From Xenorhabdus japonica (lineage in GTDB: Bacteria > Pseudomonadota > Gammaproteobacteria > Enterobacterales > Enterobacteriaceae), in assembly GCF_900115195.1 (NCBI RefSeq), contig NZ_FOVO01000002.1, forward strand, positions 141,692-205,691: a DNA stretch of 64,000 bases. Direction: 5' to 3'. Under the pieces are notes generated by a model. That model ran no database searches. It was not told the DNA's origin and saw nothing but the letters and a program-made list of their open reading frames with translations. This document shows, piece after piece, positions 42,460 to 51,967 of the stretch. Within the stretch, counting starts at the first letter, position 1; each line of letters begins with the position of its first letter. Position numbers and translations under genes: made by a program.

Positions 42460-43761
42460 ATGTTAGCCGTAGAATTGGTTATCGTTCTGCTGGCCATTTT
42501 TCTAGGGGCAAGATTAGGAGGAATAGGTATTGGTTTTGCTGGTGGACTTGGTGTGATAATTCTCGCCGCCATCGGTGTTAAACCAGGCAGTATTCCATTT
42601 GATGTTATCTCTATAATCATGGCTGTCATTGCTGCAATATCAGCCATGCAAGTGGCTGGGGGGCTAGATTATCTAGTTCAGCAAACTGAGAAATTACTGC
42701 GCAAGAATCCCAAATACATCACAATCCTTGCACCTATCGTCACTTATTTTCTGACGCTGTTTGCAGGTACGGGAAACATCTCACTGGCAACACTGCCAGT
42801 TATTGCAGAAGTTGCTAAAGAGCAGGGCATAAAACCATGCCGTCCACTCTCAACCGCTGTTGTCGCTGCCCAGATCGGGATCACTGCTTCCCCTATTTCT
42901 GCAGCTGTTGTTTACATGGCATCCATTATGGAAGGACAAGGCATCAGTTATATCCATCTGTTAATGGTATTATTACCTTCAACATTTTGCGCCATCATCC
43001 TTATGTCATTCATTATTTCATGGCTTTTTGATTCCAAGTTGTCGAATGATCCCGTTTACCAAAAACGCCTTGCAGATAACTTGGTAGAAATGCGTGGAAC
43101 CAGCCAGATTCAAATCAAGCCCAAAGCAAAACGCTCTGTTTTGTTGTTCTTCCTGGGGGTCGTTAGTGTCGTCATTTATGCCATTATCAACAGCCCGAGT
43201 ATCGGCCTTGTTGAGAAACCCCTGATGAACACTACAAATGCGATTTTGATCATCATGCTCAGTATTGCTACCCTTACCACCATTATTTGCTCTGTTAATA
43301 CCGACGCTATTTTAAATTCAAGCACTTTTAAAGCAGGGATGAGTGCATGTATCTGTATTTTGGGAGTTGCATGGTTAGGGGACACATTTGTTCAAGCTAA
43401 CATGGGTTGGATCAAAGAAACTGCGGGGAGTTTGATTCATGCCCAGCCGTGGTTATTGGCAATTATATTTTTCTTCTGTTCAGCTTTGCTCTACTCACAA
43501 GCCGCAACAGCGAAAGCCTTGATGCCAATGGCTCTGGCACTGCATGTCACGCCATTAACAGCGATCGCATCTTTCTCTGCCGTATCTGGCCTGTTTATCC
43601 TGCCAACTTATCCGACATTAGTTGCGGCTGTGCAGATGGATGATACCGGAACTACCCGTATCGGGCGTTTTGTTTTCAACCATCCATTCTTTATTCCAGG
43701 CACTATTGCCGTTGTATTGGCTGTCACATTCGGTTTCCTGTTTGGTGGTATGATTTTGTAG
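42460..43761 (+). CDS. dcuA: C4-dicarboxylate transporter DcuA
   Basis: A 433-residue inner-membrane antiporter for aspartate, fumarate and succinate; it supplies AspA with aspartate. It has the same length as E. coli DcuA, with about ten hydrophobic helices and the conserved FAGTGNISLATLPVIAE and SQAATAKALMPM. Confidence 0.97.
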   Translation: MLAVELVIVLLAIFLGARLGGIGIGFAGGLGVIILAAIGVKPGSIPFDVISIIMAVIAAISAMQVAGGLDYLVQQTEKLLRKNPKYITILAPIVTYFLTLFAGTGNISLATLPVIAEVAKEQGIKPCRPLSTAVVAAQIGITASPISAAVVYMASIMEGQGISYIHLLMVLLPSTFCAIILMSFIISWLFDSKLSNDPVYQKRLADNLVEMRGTSQIQIKPKAKRSVLLFFLGVVSVVIYAIINSPSIGLVEKPLMNTTNAILIIMLSIATLTTIICSVNTDAILNSSTFKAGMSACICILGVAWLGDTFVQANMGWIKETAGSLIHAQPWLLAIIFFFCSALLYSQAATAKALMPMALALHVTPLTAIASFSAVSGLFILPTYPTLVAAVQMDDTGTTRIGRFVFNHPFFIPGTIAVVLAVTFGFLFGGMIL

Positions 43762-43791
43762 CTTCAACATATCGAATGTTTTGAAACGTTA

Positions 43792-43816
43792 TTTCAGGGG
43801 CTGACAGGCCCCTGAA
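43792..43816 (+). terminator. Hairpin after dcuA
   Basis: A 9-bp stem TTCAGGGGC / GCCCCTGAA with a short loop; C/T-rich rather than U-rich after it. E. coli cutA, expected here, is absent. Confidence 0.55.
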
Positions 43817-43974
43817 CTCTCCCGTCCTTGCACTTTATTCCTTTTCAAAAACATATGATTGTCTTAATATTATACGATTAACTTTCTGCTATGAACATCA
43901 TCGATTGTAGTTCAGGTTCTTATAAAGTTTACGAATCAAACCCACGATACAGGCAGGTTAAAGATTACCTTATG

Positions 43975-45690
43975 ATGAAACGTATTCTCATGTTGTTTCT
44001 CTTGTTTAGCGGTATCGTTCTGTCTCCTAGCAAAGCTAGCGCACTGTTTGAACAATCCGAGAAACATCTCTACCTTCCTGCTGATCAGGCATTCATGTTT
44101 GATTTTCAGCAACAAGGAAATAAACTCACACTGAACTGGGATATCAAACCCGGTTATTACCTCTATCGAAAACAATTCAGTATCACTCCTAATCAAGAAG
44201 CATCACTGGGTAAAATTACGTATGCCAAAGGCATCAATCATAAAGATGAGTTTTTTGGTAAGACAGAGGTCTATTTTCAATCAGCGCGCATTAATATCCC
44301 TATCCTGTCAGCCACCAACGATGGATCTCTTCAGGTTACTTATCAAGGATGCGCAGAAGCGGGTTATTGTTATCCACCTGCAACCCTGAACGTACCATTG
44401 CAAGCCGTTGTTGCTTCCCCCCAATCCAGTAATGAAACCGCGCAACAAGGATATGTTCCCTCTAAACCCCATGACACCCCATTTTCGCCACTCTGGGCGC
44501 TGTTAATTGGAATTGGGATTGCTTTTACTCCCTGTGTGCTGCCCTTGTATCCGCTGATTTCCAGCATTATTTTGGGTCAAAAACGCCCTGACAGCTTGAA
44601 ACGAATCTTTTGGCTCGCCATGAGTTATGTTCAGGGGATGGCGCTCACTTATACTATACTTGGCGTAGTCGTCGCGACTGCCGGCTTACAATTTCAAGCG
44701 GCTCTGCAAAATCCTTACATCCTTGTAGGGCTGTCAGTACTGTTTATCTTGCTCTCCTTATCAATGTTTGGGCTATATACATTACAACTTCCTTCTTCTG
44801 TCCAAACTCGTTTAGTGAATTGGAGCAATCAACAGCAAAGCGGCTCTTACATTGGCGTATTCGTTATGGGGGCTTTAGCGGGATTAATAGCTTCTCCCTG
44901 CACTACCGCACCGCTCAGTGCTATTTTGCTTTATATAGCCCAAAGCGGTAATACATTGGTCGGAGGATTAACTCTGTATCTTTACGCATTGGGAATGGGA
45001 CTGCCGCTTATCGCAGTCACACTATTTGGTCACAAACTCCTGCCACGCAGTGGCCCGTGGATGCAGTATGTCAAAGAAGCCTTCGGATTCATTATATTGG
45101 CTCTGCCAGTCTTCTTGCTTGAACGGGTGCTTGGCGACACATGGGGCATAAGATTGTGGAGCCTATTGGCTGTATCTTTCTTTGGTTGGGCACTTGCATT
45201 AACACTAGGCAGCAAAAATGGCTGGATGCGGGTCTTACAGATTATTTTACTGGCTCTGGCTCTTATCGCTTCACGCCCTTTGCAAGATTGGGTGTGGGGA
45301 AGTTCTACAGCGGAACAGCAAAAAACTACCCTGCAATTTCAACAAATCAATAACTGGCAGGAATTAAGTCAAATTTTAGCTGAGAATCGCCATCAACCGA
45401 TTATGTTGGATCTGTATGCTGAGTGGTGTGTGGCTTGCAAGGAGTTTGAAAAATATACTTTTAGTGATTCACAAGTACAGGCACAATTGAACCAATTCCT
45501 TTTGTTACAGGCGGATGTCACAGATAACGGCCCAAAGCAGAAAGAATTGTTACAAAAACTGAATGTATATGGACTTCCCACTATCTTATTTTTTGATACG
45601 CAGGGAAAAGAGCTAACCGAGTTGCAAGTCAATGGATTCATGGACGCACAGCGTTTTAACCGGCAACTACAGCGACTACAACAAAAATAA
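43975..45690 (+). CDS. dsbD: Thiol:disulfide interchange protein DsbD
   Basis: Passes electrons from cytoplasmic thioredoxin to periplasmic DsbC, DsbG and CcmG. The 571 residues have three domains: periplasmic alpha (CAEAGYC pair) after a signal peptide, membrane beta with eight helices (Cys in FTPCVLP and SPCTTAPL), and periplasmic thioredoxin-like gamma (WCVACKE). Start ATG 43975 (or 43972) gives a proper signal peptide; the upstream frame from 43891 is rejected. yjdC follows after 18 bp. Confidence 0.95.
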   Translation: MKRILMLFLLFSGIVLSPSKASALFEQSEKHLYLPADQAFMFDFQQQGNKLTLNWDIKPGYYLYRKQFSITPNQEASLGKITYAKGINHKDEFFGKTEVYFQSARINIPILSATNDGSLQVTYQGCAEAGYCYPPATLNVPLQAVVASPQSSNETAQQGYVPSKPHDTPFSPLWALLIGIGIAFTPCVLPLYPLISSIILGQKRPDSLKRIFWLAMSYVQGMALTYTILGVVVATAGLQFQAALQNPYILVGLSVLFILLSLSMFGLYTLQLPSSVQTRLVNWSNQQQSGSYIGVFVMGALAGLIASPCTTAPLSAILLYIAQSGNTLVGGLTLYLYALGMGLPLIAVTLFGHKLLPRSGPWMQYVKEAFGFIILALPVFLLERVLGDTWGIRLWSLLAVSFFGWALALTLGSKNGWMRVLQIILLALALIASRPLQDWVWGSSTAEQQKTTLQFQQINNWQELSQILAENRHQPIMLDLYAEWCVACKEFEKYTFSDSQVQAQLNQFLLLQADVTDNGPKQKELLQKLNVYGLPTILFFDTQGKELTELQVNGFMDAQRFNRQLQRLQQK

Positions 45691-45708
45691 TCTGGAAGGA
45701 GAGCTACT

Positions 45709-46281
45709 GTGCAACGTGAATATGTACTTAGACATGTTCTTAACTCATTGGAACAGCATGGACTGTCAGCAACACTGGAGACACTTTTAACTCCCCTGAA
45801 TGTTGATATTAGCCAGATAAGGCATTTTTGGCCCGATCGTGAAGCGCTGCTCTATGATTGTCTTCGCTATCACAGCCAACAGATTGAAATCTGGCAGCGT
45901 CAAACCCTACTGGATGAGACCTTAAGCCCTGAGCAAAAATTATTGGCACGCTACGATGCCCTCAAGGACAAAGTCCAAGAACATCGTTATCCGGGCTGTT
46001 TATTCATTGCTGCTTGCAGTGCTTTTCCTGACGCAGACCATCCAATCCACCAATTGGCAGAATTGCAAAAACAAAATTCTTTTCATTACACGGAAGAGTT
46101 ATTGCAACAACTTGATATTGACGACAGTAAGCAAGTCGCCAAACAGATGGAACTTATCCTTGAAGGATGTCTCAGTAAGTTATTAGTGAACAGAAAGCTT
46201 GAAGATGTAAACACAGCGAAACTACTGGCACAAGATATACTAACCATCACAAAATGCCGGAAAAATGGGGCATTAAGTTAA
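45709..46281 (+). CDS. yjdC: TetR-family regulator YjdC
   Basis: A 190-residue TetR-type protein. The N-terminal 45 residues form a diverged helix-turn-helix (TLLTPLNVDISQIRHFWPDREALL), and the rest is a ligand-binding helical domain (YPGCLFIAACSAFPD). It starts with GTG 45709 behind dsbD, as E. coli yjdC does. The regulon is unknown. Confidence 0.85.
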   Translation: MQREYVLRHVLNSLEQHGLSATLETLLTPLNVDISQIRHFWPDREALLYDCLRYHSQQIEIWQRQTLLDETLSPEQKLLARYDALKDKVQEHRYPGCLFIAACSAFPDADHPIHQLAELQKQNSFHYTEELLQQLDIDDSKQVAKQMELILEGCLSKLLVNRKLEDVNTAKLLAQDILTITKCRKNGALS

Positions 46282-46410
46282 TAAAAAACAGCCCTAGCTG
46301 AATAACCACACTAAGTTGGTATAAAAATAGAGCAAGCAATCAATTTTAATAGTTTTTTTGCAGAAAGCGTTTGACGGATTAGGCTGAATACGGTTTAATG
46401 CGCCCCGTTA

Positions 46411-46486
46411 GCCCGGATAGCTCAGTCGGTAGAGCAGGGGATTGAAAATCCCCGTGTCGGTGGTTCGATTCCGCCTCCGGGCACCA
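46411..46486 (+). tRNA. pheU: tRNA-Phe (anticodon GAA), pheU locus
   Basis: A 76-nt cloverleaf with the encoded CCA. The anticodon stem-loop is GGGGATTGAAAATCCCC. E. coli pheU has the same neighbours (dsbD, yjdC). The T-stem differs from E. coli by compensated changes. E. coli cadC should follow; instead an island integrase gene points toward the tRNA, so its 3' end is the likely attachment site. Confidence 0.97.
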
Positions 46487-46836
46487 AGTTTCCATGCGGG
46501 TTTGTCCTAGGTTGTTAAATTTCCTGACAAAAGCGCAAAAAAGAATCAATCGTTAATTAAATGTTAAATCCTAATCAGCTCAATTTGTACTGTTTAGTTG
46601 AAAAGAACATTTAAGACAAGATGACAGGGTAGCTGTTTTAACAGTTACCCTTTTCTCGTTTAAGGTAATGATTTCAGTAATTGATTCTGATGTCAAGTAA
46701 GGGAAAAACTTTACGGGACAGGGGATCGAAATTAGCCATTTTTTCATACCATCCCTATTGATGCAGGGCAGTTCACTCACACCTCCACCTCAATCCTGTC
46801 TGAAACCTGCCCTGTCTTTTTTTATTTTACGCCGTT
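46487..46836. other. Island left junction, no gene
   Basis: 350 bp between pheU and the integrase. Apart from a terminator-like hairpin at 46626-46654, nothing is recognisable. I searched by eye for a second copy of the tRNA 3' end (attR) in the window and found none. Confidence 0.4.
46626..46654 (+). terminator. Terminator-like hairpin between pheU and the integrase
   Basis: An 11-bp stem AGGGTAGCTGT / ACAGTTACCCT (one G-U) with a TTTA loop, then TTTCTC. Confidence 0.6.
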
Positions 46837-47868
46837 TTATTCATTCTCATCGGAACTCTCATCAGAGCGATCGGTATACAACCCCAGCTCCCGTTCCAGA
46901 GTTTTGCCCGTCACTTCCATATCAAGATCAATGTATTCCATCGTGGTCGCCACATTACGATGCCCCAATAAGCGTTTTACCAGCGGCAGATTACGATCCG
47001 GCGATTTCATCAGTGTCGTTGCCATCGTATGACGAAAACGGTGGGGAGAAACTGCAAAGCCGCACTCTCTGGACAACCGACGGAAGAAAGAACGGAGCTG
47101 TTGTTTTTCCCTGTCAATATCATAATTGTAACGGGAAAGCCGGCTTTGGTGCGGCACACTTAATCGGCTGAGATCGAAAATAGGATCGTCAGCTTTAGCG
47201 TCGGCGGCTATTGCACGCTTAACTAATTGCGCCAACCGGGGTTTGAGTGGCTGAACAATCGGTATCTCCCATTCACAGTGGTTTTTACTGCCTTCCAGAC
47301 CCAGTTCTATATAATTATTTTCCAGATTGATATCCCGCAGCCGCAGGTGCAGTAACTGATTCTGGCGTATTCCCGTAAAGCGCAGGGTAAACAGCACCGT
47401 TGACCAATACCAGGTCGGATACAAGGCACATCGCCCTCCCCGTGGTATCGTCTGTGTTCTTTCTTCTTCAGCAAACTTCCCCATCAACAGGTTCATACGG
47501 TTTATCTGCGAATCACTCAGGATCTTCTTCTTTTTCTTCTCTTTTTTCACCACCGCATTGTTAAACGGGTTCTCGGTATGGGGCAGTAATTTCCGCTCCA
47601 TACCAAAATTAAAAATCGCCCGCAGATGAGCCACTTTATTATTCCAGGTGTGGCTTGACTGTTTTTTCTCCAGCAGAAGATGACGCCGCCACCGCAACAC
47701 CTCCCGGTGAATCACCTGTTCCGGTGATATGCCTTCCCCCATAAATCGGGTAAAACCCCGCACGACCTTCCGATAGCTCCACTCGGTGTCTGGTCTCAGG
47801 ATATGTGAAAAAAAGTACTCGTCTAACAATTCATCCCAGCCCATTTTTTCTTCTGTTCCGTGCATCAT
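46837..47868 (-). CDS. Tyrosine integrase of the pheU island
   Basis: A 343-residue phage-type integrase with an N-terminal SAM-like core-binding domain (about residues 10-110) and a catalytic domain: Arg in FTGIRQNQLL, HRFRHT, and LGHRNVATTMEYI with the Tyr. A Lys-rich run (KKEKKKKK, about residue 110) links the domains. It reads toward pheU, the usual place for an integrase that uses a tRNA 3' end. Confidence 0.88.
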   Translation of the reverse strand: MMHGTEEKMGWDELLDEYFFSHILRPDTEWSYRKVVRGFTRFMGEGISPEQVIHREVLRWRRHLLLEKKQSSHTWNNKVAHLRAIFNFGMERKLLPHTENPFNNAVVKKEKKKKKILSDSQINRMNLLMGKFAEEERTQTIPRGGRCALYPTWYWSTVLFTLRFTGIRQNQLLHLRLRDINLENNYIELGLEGSKNHCEWEIPIVQPLKPRLAQLVKRAIAADAKADDPIFDLSRLSVPHQSRLSRYNYDIDREKQQLRSFFRRLSRECGFAVSPHRFRHTMATTLMKSPDRNLPLVKRLLGHRNVATTMEYIDLDMEVTGKTLERELGLYTDRSDESSDENE

Positions 47869-48004
47869 TTTTTCCTGTTATCAACAACACAACAACGCTG
47901 CTTTTCGATACAGCAAGCAGCTAATAATTCCGTAAAAATAAATAACTAAATAAAATTATTTCAATATTAACATATTGATAAGCCACTCACGGCGGCTCAT
48001 CAAA

Positions 48005-48961
48005 TTACTTCAAATCGTTATCATTTTTATTCATACCTATTGACGGCAAAGCTTCATCATTGAATTGAAATAATGACAATAACGTCTGGGTATCATCCGA
48101 AGTGGATTGAGATAAACTTTTCATTTCATTTGCGGGAGGAATGGATATGGTTTCCGGTACGACATCAATTTCAGAATCGAAATCTGTTTCTGCTACCGGA
48201 GGCGGTGAAATCACCGGCTTCACCAAGGGCGAGTGAACCCATTCGGCCGCTTCCTGAAGCAAAGCGTCAATCAGTGAGAGAGAAGAGGGATTTCCATTCA
48301 TGTGCAGTATCAAACAACACCATGCTTCTGGCACCGTCATCACCCACCGGATGACCTCTTCCGGTAACAGGCGGGCGGCCAGCAATAGCTCCTGTGGTAC
48401 AAGCAACACATTTCCGGGCGCACGAAAGCGGAAACGAAACGGTTTGTCGGGGATACAGACGCCCGGCTGCCAGTAATGCCCGTCGTCCAGCTCACCCTCC
48501 AATTGCCGCAACAGCGGCAGGTGGTAAGATAACGCTGCCCAGAACACCACCGCCTGCCATAAGACACTCTGTACTGCCTGCGTTTCTGGTGCGACACCCG
48601 GTGGTAACAGATGCCCTTTCGCTAACCGCACGGCACAGGTGGTAAATTGCATCGTCAGGTCAGCAAACCCGCCACGGCCTGACCAGTCGCCCTCCGGAGC
48701 GGCGGGTACCTGCTGAACGCTGCCCAGCAATTGCTTCACCGGTGCAAGGTAAAAACGCTGATACAAGCCTTCGGGTAATGTACTGTTTTGCCATAATTGT
48801 TGCAGGCACTGACGGCGCAAGGGCGTTGCCAGCAACGTATCAGTCGATTGTGGCCAGAAATAGCCCCCGTTATCACGAACCTCGCTTATTTTTTGCTCTG
48901 ATGATTTTTTCTGTGGCGCAGGCGGACGGGTAAAATGCGATTTAAAACGTTCAAACATCAT
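48005..48961 (-). CDS. TraI_2-like relaxase N-terminal domain protein, short form
   Basis: About 318 residues. The central part (TPLRRQCLQQLW..LYLAPVKQLLGSVQQVPAAPEGDWSGRGG in outline, then AVFWAALSYHL) resembles the TraI_2 / putative-helicase domain that forms the N terminus of relaxases in SXT- and PAPI-like conjugative elements. The C-terminal relaxase part is missing, and the HD-type residues of that domain are not obvious. An inverted repeat (48963-48971 / 49012-49020) can cover its ribosome binding site. ATG 48961 and ATG 48958 are both possible. Confidence 0.55.
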   Translation of the reverse strand: MMFERFKSHFTRPPAPQKKSSEQKISEVRDNGGYFWPQSTDTLLATPLRRQCLQQLWQNSTLPEGLYQRFYLAPVKQLLGSVQQVPAAPEGDWSGRGGFADLTMQFTTCAVRLAKGHLLPPGVAPETQAVQSVLWQAVVFWAALSYHLPLLRQLEGELDDGHYWQPGVCIPDKPFRFRFRAPGNVLLVPQELLLAARLLPEEVIRWVMTVPEAWCCLILHMNGNPSSLSLIDALLQEAAEWVHSPLVKPVISPPPVAETDFDSEIDVVPETISIPPANEMKSLSQSTSDDTQTLLSLFQFNDEALPSIGMNKNDNDLK

Positions 48962-48962
48962 T

Positions 48963-49020
48963 TTTCTCCTTTTCAAATTTGGCCCAGTGTCGGTCAATCC
49001 CACTCTGAAACAAGGAGAAA
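48963..49020 (-). repeat. Inverted repeat covering the ribosome binding site of the TraI_2-like gene
   Basis: TTTCTCCTT (48963-48971) and AAGGAGAAA (49012-49020) are exact complements. On the minus strand the downstream arm is the AAGGAG ribosome binding site itself. Confidence 0.6.
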
Positions 49021-49185
49021 CTCTTTTTGCGAAAATGAAAATTAACCTGACTCGTTTCACCTATTGTTCAGCTTACTGAATCAGCTTAATTTTCATCATA
49101 AATCAATAGATTAATGGCATTGAAAAATTAAAAAGCGCCCCGAAAGGCGCAATGAGTCGGAAGCATAGTCAATGTGAAAAAAGGT

Positions 49186-49869
49186 TCATGCGGCTTGTTC
49201 ATAGGCCGGCAAACGCTGTGACCAGTTACCCAGATAGTGGGCAGGCGTGTAGCGGGTTCGTTCGCTGCCGGGATCACGCAACGCATCGCCGATAGTGACC
49301 GCAGCCGGAATACCGGTCAGGGAAAGCTGGATATACGTCATCACCGCTGCCAACGGGTCAATATCAATGGCACAGACCCACAGACTGGATAACGGATCAT
49401 GCCCCTGCTCCCGTAATACCTCGGCAGCGGCTAAAGTCATGCAACCGGCACCACAGCAAGGCTCGTGGAGGGTGACAAAAGGCTGGGTCTGCAACAATTC
49501 AGACACATCATTCAATTGTAATTGTGCCATCATTCTGGCCACGCCCCAGGGGGTAAAATACTGCTGAAGCCCCTTATCCCCCAGTTCCAGCCGCATAAAC
49601 ACACTGCCGAGAAAATCACAGGGTTCTTCTGCCAGCGCCAGCACGGTATACGAAAAAAGTTTGACGATCCGGTCAACATCTTCCCGCTTGTACTTCCTGA
49701 TGGTTTTCAGATAGAACTGCTCCAGTTCCTCACTGAAACAATATTTGTTGTGGATCGCCGCCATCGTACAGTTGCAAAAATCCCGAAAGACCTGATGACG
49801 GTTGTGGTAGCGTGCAGTTTGTTTAAACAGCGAAATAAATTCATGTTGATAATCAGGACGTGGTGCCAT
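49186..49869 (-). CDS. N6-adenine DNA methylase-like protein lacking the catalytic NPPY motif
   Basis: A 227-residue protein. YFTPWGVARMMAQL and LHEPCCGAGCMTLAAAEVL are the type I-like methylase start and the SAM-binding motif I; WVCAIDIDPLAAVMTYIQL is motif II. The next expected motif, (N/D)PP(Y/F), is absent: the chain ends soon after GDALRDPGS. It may bind SAM without methylating, or be a truncated relic that the element keeps. Such proteins are frequent cargo of conjugative elements. Confidence 0.65.
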   Translation of the reverse strand: MAPRPDYQHEFISLFKQTARYHNRHQVFRDFCNCTMAAIHNKYCFSEELEQFYLKTIRKYKREDVDRIVKLFSYTVLALAEEPCDFLGSVFMRLELGDKGLQQYFTPWGVARMMAQLQLNDVSELLQTQPFVTLHEPCCGAGCMTLAAAEVLREQGHDPLSSLWVCAIDIDPLAAVMTYIQLSLTGIPAAVTIGDALRDPGSERTRYTPAHYLGNWSQRLPAYEQAA

Positions 49870-49872
49870 TGC

Positions 49873-49906
49873 GTGTTTTCCTTATAAAACAAAAAAAGGA
49901 AAACAC
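49873..49906 (-). repeat. Inverted repeat covering the ribosome binding site of the methylase-like gene
   Basis: GTGTTTTCC (49873-49881) and GGAAAACAC (49898-49906) are exact complements. On the minus strand the GGAAAAC arm lies 6-12 nt before the ATG at 49869. Confidence 0.6.
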
Positions 49907-49977
49907 ACCCCGAAAGGGGAACCTGCTTCCCCATTCGGTTGAAGTAAAGATAAATTAAAGATAATTTAAACAGAGAG

Positions 49978-50901
49978 TTACTGCCCGACGGCAATCGCAG
50001 GTAATGCCGGTGCTGTTTCGGTTTTGTCGCCGTTAACCAGATACAGTGCCGGACGATTTTCACGTCCTGCCTGCCCGTTGTGGCTGTCCACATGTTCGCC
50101 CTGATCATAACAATCGTAGCCTTTGAGCTGGCCTGACGGTTCGCTGTACCAGTGCCGGATTTCACAATCAAACACCGACGACAATCCGCCCATCAGTTCC
50201 GCCGAGGGCGGTACCCACGGGGTGTCAAAACGCACCATCAGACTGCTGACATTGCGCCGTTCCCAGCGGACATGATAACCGAACGGCCATTCCAGCCCAT
50301 AGTGCTCATCGTAGAACTGAGCCGTGGTGGCTATCCCTTTCAGCAAGCCACTGTTGCCGTTAATTTCCGTGGCCAGTCGGGTTGGTCGTATCATCAGCAT
50401 ATCGCACGGCTGTGCAGAGGTCGGGGAAACCGCCAGCTTCTCCCAGCATGCACTGATATCAAGATTGTCAGACCAGCCCACCATCCCGAACCAGTCAGTG
50501 TACTGGCGGGTCAGAAGGCGGGCGATAATGTCACGTGCTGACGTCGGCACATTCTCCCAGCGCAGCAGGCTTAAGCCCGACTGGCGGTAGATACTGTCAA
50601 TCCGCTTCATATTTTCTGTAGTTAGCAACACATTGTCCTGTAACAGCGCCAGCCATTGTTCAAACGCCAGATTCTGCGCGGTCGGCGCTGCCGTCCCCCG
50701 TACCAGTTCCGGATACGGCGTGTAGGTTTGCGGTTTGGTCGGCTTTAATATCCCCGCACAGCCGGCCAGAAACAGCCGCAGGCTCTGCAATACAGCCTGA
50801 CGGTAACGGGGGAATTCTTCCCCACAGACCCATTGCTGCATCACATCGATACAGACGGATTTGCCGGTGACTTCCAGTTGATTAGTAACCCATTCTGCCA
50901 T
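49978..50901 (-). CDS. Api92-like protein (DUF1281-type ferredoxin-like domain)
   Basis: A 307-residue protein. The N-terminal AEWVTNQLEVTGKSVCIDVMQQWV and the C-terminal WGYHVRWERR-like block (FGYHVRWERRNVSSLMVRFDTPWVPP) with FDCEIRHWYSEP fit the Api92/YubB (DUF1281) family found on plasmids and conjugative islands. Function is unknown. ATG 50901 follows GAGG with good spacing; five upstream codons are dropped. Confidence 0.65.
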   Translation of the reverse strand: MAEWVTNQLEVTGKSVCIDVMQQWVCGEEFPRYRQAVLQSLRLFLAGCAGILKPTKPQTYTPYPELVRGTAAPTAQNLAFEQWLALLQDNVLLTTENMKRIDSIYRQSGLSLLRWENVPTSARDIIARLLTRQYTDWFGMVGWSDNLDISACWEKLAVSPTSAQPCDMLMIRPTRLATEINGNSGLLKGIATTAQFYDEHYGLEWPFGYHVRWERRNVSSLMVRFDTPWVPPSAELMGGLSSVFDCEIRHWYSEPSGQLKGYDCYDQGEHVDSHNGQAGRENRPALYLVNGDKTETAPALPAIAVGQ

Positions 50902-50990
50902 GATTATGTTCCTCATAAGTTTGATAAGCGTAAACAGGAGAAACTGTTCCCCACAGGAGTCAGTTCCCCCGATGGGTAATAAAAAAAGGG

Positions 50991-51287
50991 TTACGGTTTG
51001 GCTTGCCTGAACAGCATTTCAGCCAGACCGCTATCAAAAATGACCGTCAGTTCATCGTGGATATCCAGATAAGGCGTACTGCGTGGAATAGCCTGCGAAT
51101 TCAGCCGGGTTAAGTCGTATTTATCCACCAACTCGTTAATGGCTTCCGAAGGCCGGACACCGCTGGTTAGCAGTTCCGCCACGGTACCGGTTTCACACAA
51201 CACCGTATCGTTCAGGTTCAGGCCAAAATGGCGTTTCAGTAGCGCAGCGGCAATCATCTGCCAGACCGTTAAACGTAAGGGTTCCAT
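50991..51287 (-). CDS. CbtA/YkfI-family toxin homologue
   Basis: A 98-residue protein. VWQMIAAALLKRHFGLNLNDT, then SGVRPSEAINELVDKYDL and a C-terminal SPYLDIHDEL-like block follow CbtA, the toxin of type IV toxin-antitoxin pairs that inhibits FtsZ and MreB polymerisation. The gene expected upstream, the antitoxin CbeA, is not recognisable; an unrelated 180-residue protein takes its place. GAGGT precedes the ATG. Confidence 0.65.
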   Translation of the reverse strand: MEPLRLTVWQMIAAALLKRHFGLNLNDTVLCETGTVAELLTSGVRPSEAINELVDKYDLTRLNSQAIPRSTPYLDIHDELTVIFDSGLAEMLFRQAKP

Positions 51288-51302
51288 GGTGATACCTCAC
51301 TT

Positions 51303-51845
51303 TCAGATACTGACAGTTGTGCCGTGCCGAAGAATATCCTGTACTTCATGATGGTGCTGATAATCAGGCGACACCACATGCAGCGACAGTAAATTCGCCT
51401 CATGCCACAAGACACGGGCCGCCTCTGCATTCTGCCAGCTCAGCTCAAACGTGGCCAACTGACACAAGCGCAGTTGTTTCTGCTCCAGTGACAGACGCTC
51501 TGACGTCACTGTGACCGGCTGCGCCCAGACAATCTCGTCATAAAAGCGGCCGCCGAGTACCTTGTTATCTTTGGCGTCATAAATCATCACGGTCAGTGGA
51601 AAAAAAGCCCGCCGACACTGAGTAGAGGGCATTTCCGGTACCGGCCAGTCACCCAAAAAATGAATCACTTTCAGCCGTTGTACCGCTTCGGTGACCGAGT
51701 CTGTCTCACACACGGTCAGGGTTTCCTCCCGCAGCGATTGGGGCCGTTGGGGATGTTGCAGCAGGCCGGTGACTTGCACGGTAAAAATGTCTTCCTGCGA
51801 GGCCAATACCGTGTTATCCGGCATCGGTAAAAAAACCGGGTTCAT
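51303..51845 (-). CDS. Uncharacterised protein upstream of the CbtA-like toxin
   Basis: 180 residues, no signal peptide, no membrane helix, no motif I know. It starts MNPVFLPMPDNTV at ATG 51845 after GGGGGAG. It ends 16 bp before the CbtA-like start, so the two are probably translated from one mRNA. By position it could act as antitoxin, but nothing in its sequence resembles CbeA. Confidence 0.6.
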   Translation of the reverse strand: MNPVFLPMPDNTVLASQEDIFTVQVTGLLQHPQRPQSLREETLTVCETDSVTEAVQRLKVIHFLGDWPVPEMPSTQCRRAFFPLTVMIYDAKDNKVLGGRFYDEIVWAQPVTVTSERLSLEQKQLRLCQLATFELSWQNAEAARVLWHEANLLSLHVVSPDYQHHHEVQDILRHGTTVSI

Positions 51846-51879
51846 GGTGCAGCTCCCCCTTGATTTGACGTCAATAAAA

Positions 51880-51912
51880 GACAACACCCGCCCAATACAG
51901 GAAGGTGTTGTC
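51880..51912 (-). repeat. Inverted repeat upstream of the unknown gene
   Basis: GACAACACC (51880-51888) and GGTGTTGTC (51904-51912) are exact complements, about 35 bp before the start at 51845. It belongs to a set of such repeats before genes of this module. Confidence 0.6.
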
Positions 51913-51967
51913 GGCTCCCCGGTCAGGCGCTTAAGAAAAGAGTTAACAGCTTCATGGGCTGATAACG

